Part shown: positions 4,761 through 5,312 of the stretch, one piece after another
Position numbering within the stretch: the first letter of the stretch is position 1
Layout of the letters: every line of letters begins with the position of its first letter
DNA from: Kiritimatiellia bacterium
Lineage (GTDB): Bacteria; Verrucomicrobiota; Kiritimatiellia; RFP12; UBA1067
Direction of reading: 5' to 3'
DNA: 5,312 nt
Assembly: GCA_028707675.1 (NCBI GenBank)
Contig: JAQWAM010000139.1
Span: 1 to 5,312 of the forward strand
Made by a program: the position numbers and the translations under genes
Notes under the pieces: model-generated
Told to the model about the DNA's origin: nothing
Database searches by the model: none
What the model saw: the letters and a program-made list of their open reading frames with translations, nothing else

Positions 4761-5165
4761 ATGCTGACCTCTGAAACCATCGCAAAGATCAAGGCGCGCA
4801 TGGCGCTGGCCTCCGTTTTCGAAGATGACCTCGAGGAATCGTTCGTCCTCGGCTCGGGCCCCGGCGGCCAGAAGGTGAACAAGACCGCCTCGGCCGTGCG
4901 CCTCAACCACGCCCCCAGCGGCCTCGCCGTCAAATGCGCGCAAACCCGCTCGCGCGAAATGAACCGCTGGCTGGCGCGCCGCGAGCTGGCCGAGAAGATT
5001 CTGGAGCGCGAGAACGCCGCGCTCTCCGCGCGCAGGCAGGCGGCGGAAAAGGTGCGGCGCCAGAAACGCCGCCGCTCGCGCCGCCAGAAGGCCAAGATGC
5101 TCGACGACAAACGCCGCCGCGGCGAGAAAAAAGCCGCGCGCGGAAAAGTGAACCCGGAGGGTTAG
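4761..5165 (+). CDS. Small GGQ-containing release-factor-like protein (C12orf65/MTRFR-like, RF-1 domain)
   Basis: A 134-residue protein made only of the catalytic RF-1 domain plus a basic tail. Residues 22-72 (DDLEESFVLGSGPGGQKVNK, then KCAQTRS and NRWLARREL) hold the GGQ motif at 35-37, whose glutamine reaches the peptidyl transferase centre to hydrolyse peptidyl-tRNA. The domains that read stop codons in RF1/RF2 are absent. The pattern EE-x-FV-x-G-x-GPGGQ, NKT-x-S, PSG-x-x-VKC-x-QTRS and N-R-x-LAR resembles human mitochondrial C12orf65/MTRFR, with ArfB (YaeJ) and ICT1 more distant. Residues 95-125 are very rich in Arg and Lys (QKRRRSRRQK), fitting rRNA contact. The likely role is rescue of stalled ribosomes or split large subunits (inference from the family). 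The ATG at 4761 has no clear SD. The internal ATG at 4800 has AAGG five bases before it, but starting there would remove the helix (ETIAKIKARM) that homologues usually carry, so 4761 is preferred. It has its own promoter and stands alone. Confidence 0.88.
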   Translation: MLTSETIAKIKARMALASVFEDDLEESFVLGSGPGGQKVNKTASAVRLNHAPSGLAVKCAQTRSREMNRWLARRELAEKILERENAALSARRQAAEKVRRQKRRRSRRQKAKMLDDKRRRGEKKAARGKVNPEG

Positions 5166-5203
5166 TCCGACCAGTCGGACTTGTCTGACTTGTCTGACCC
5201 GTC
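5164..5203. repeat. Period-9 array with GTCnGAC hairpin in a convergent gap
   Basis: From 5168, steps of nine read cgaccagtc, ggacttgtc, tgacttgtc, tgacccgtc, giving nGACYnGTC. Each junction forms GTCnGAC, itself an imperfect palindrome. The first part, AGTCCGAC-CA-GTCGGACT (5164-5181), is a perfect 8-base inverted repeat that includes the last two bases of the release-factor-like stop codon. The array nearly fills the 46-base gap to the convergent gene at 5212. No T-run follows, so a canonical terminator is not claimed, although a structured transcript end is possible on both strands. Confidence 0.75.
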
Positions 5204-5211
5204 CGCCCCCC

Positions 5212-5312
5212 TCACCGCAGCAGCTTAGCCGCGAACGTCAGCACGAAGGCGTAGCTCGCCGCAATGTCGGCCGCCAGCGCGCGCGCGAAGGCGCCGGCCT
5301 CGGCCTCGGTGG
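5212..5312 (-). CDS. 3' end of an unrecognised gene, partial
   Basis: A minus-strand frame enters at the window end and stops with TGA at 5214-5212 after 32 codons. The tail includes an Ala-rich helix-like stretch, ALAADIAASYAFVLTFAAKLLR. All but two of the 32 codons end in G or C, matching the coding bias of the neighbours, which is the main reason to call it a gene. The end could be a membrane or amphipathic helix. I do not recognise the family. It converges on the release-factor-like gene with a 46-base gap. Confidence 0.5.
   Translation of the reverse strand, partial: TEAEAGAFARALAADIAASYAFVLTFAAKLLR

Noticed and set aside
4800..4802. Internal ATG as the start of the release-factor-like protein
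   Set aside because: AAGG precedes it, but family members usually carry the helix encoded by codons 4-14, and the promoter leader leads naturally to the ATG at 4761.
4934..5188. Second plus-strand frame and minus-strand frames over the release-factor-like gene
   Set aside because: The frame at 4761-5165 has the GGQ domain; the others are biased shadows, and one runs into the period-9 repeat.

Overview
The window is GC-rich bacterial DNA. Its coding frames have mostly G or C in third positions, and its genes use Shine-Dalgarno sites. No gene fixes the phylum. Trehalose synthesis next to a GH15 enzyme, a short stand-alone GGQ release-factor-like protein, and gaps full of short degenerate repeats would fit an environmental genome of the PVC type (Lentisphaerota, Kiritimatiellota, Verrucomicrobiota or Planctomycetota). 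That placement is inference from general familiarity, not a measured result.

Left part (1-2440, plus strand): the last 44 codons of a probable glycoside hydrolase family 15 enzyme are followed by a 125-base gap holding a seven-unit heptanucleotide array and two perfect palindromes. Next comes a TTG-started 725-residue fusion of trehalose-6-phosphate synthase (OtsA) and trehalose-6-phosphate phosphatase (OtsB). One polypeptide therefore carries both steps from nucleotide-sugar and glucose-6-phosphate to trehalose. The upstream GH15 enzyme may act on alpha-glucans or on trehalose itself.

Middle part (2437-4572, minus strand): a YihY/BrkB-family membrane protein with a cytoplasmic winged-helix-like tail overlaps the otsAB stop by 4 bases, tail to tail. 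Upstream of it lies a 150-base gap with a perfect 27-bp inverted repeat and a second heptanucleotide array, then a DJ-1/PfpI-family gene with a perfect TATAAT upstream.

Right part (4573-5312): a divergent promoter region (with a CACGAAG triple repeat) separates the DJ-1 gene from a plus-strand gene for a small release-factor-like protein resembling mitochondrial C12orf65/MTRFR, probably a ribosome-rescue factor. A period-9 array fills the gap to the 3' end of an unrecognised minus-strand gene that runs off the window.

The genes are from known families. The least explained feature is the non-coding DNA: every gap longer than about 40 bases holds a different short-period degenerate array, a perfect palindrome, or both. 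Three of the four arrays share a GTC/GAC core. No CRISPR, transposase, tRNA or rRNA was seen.
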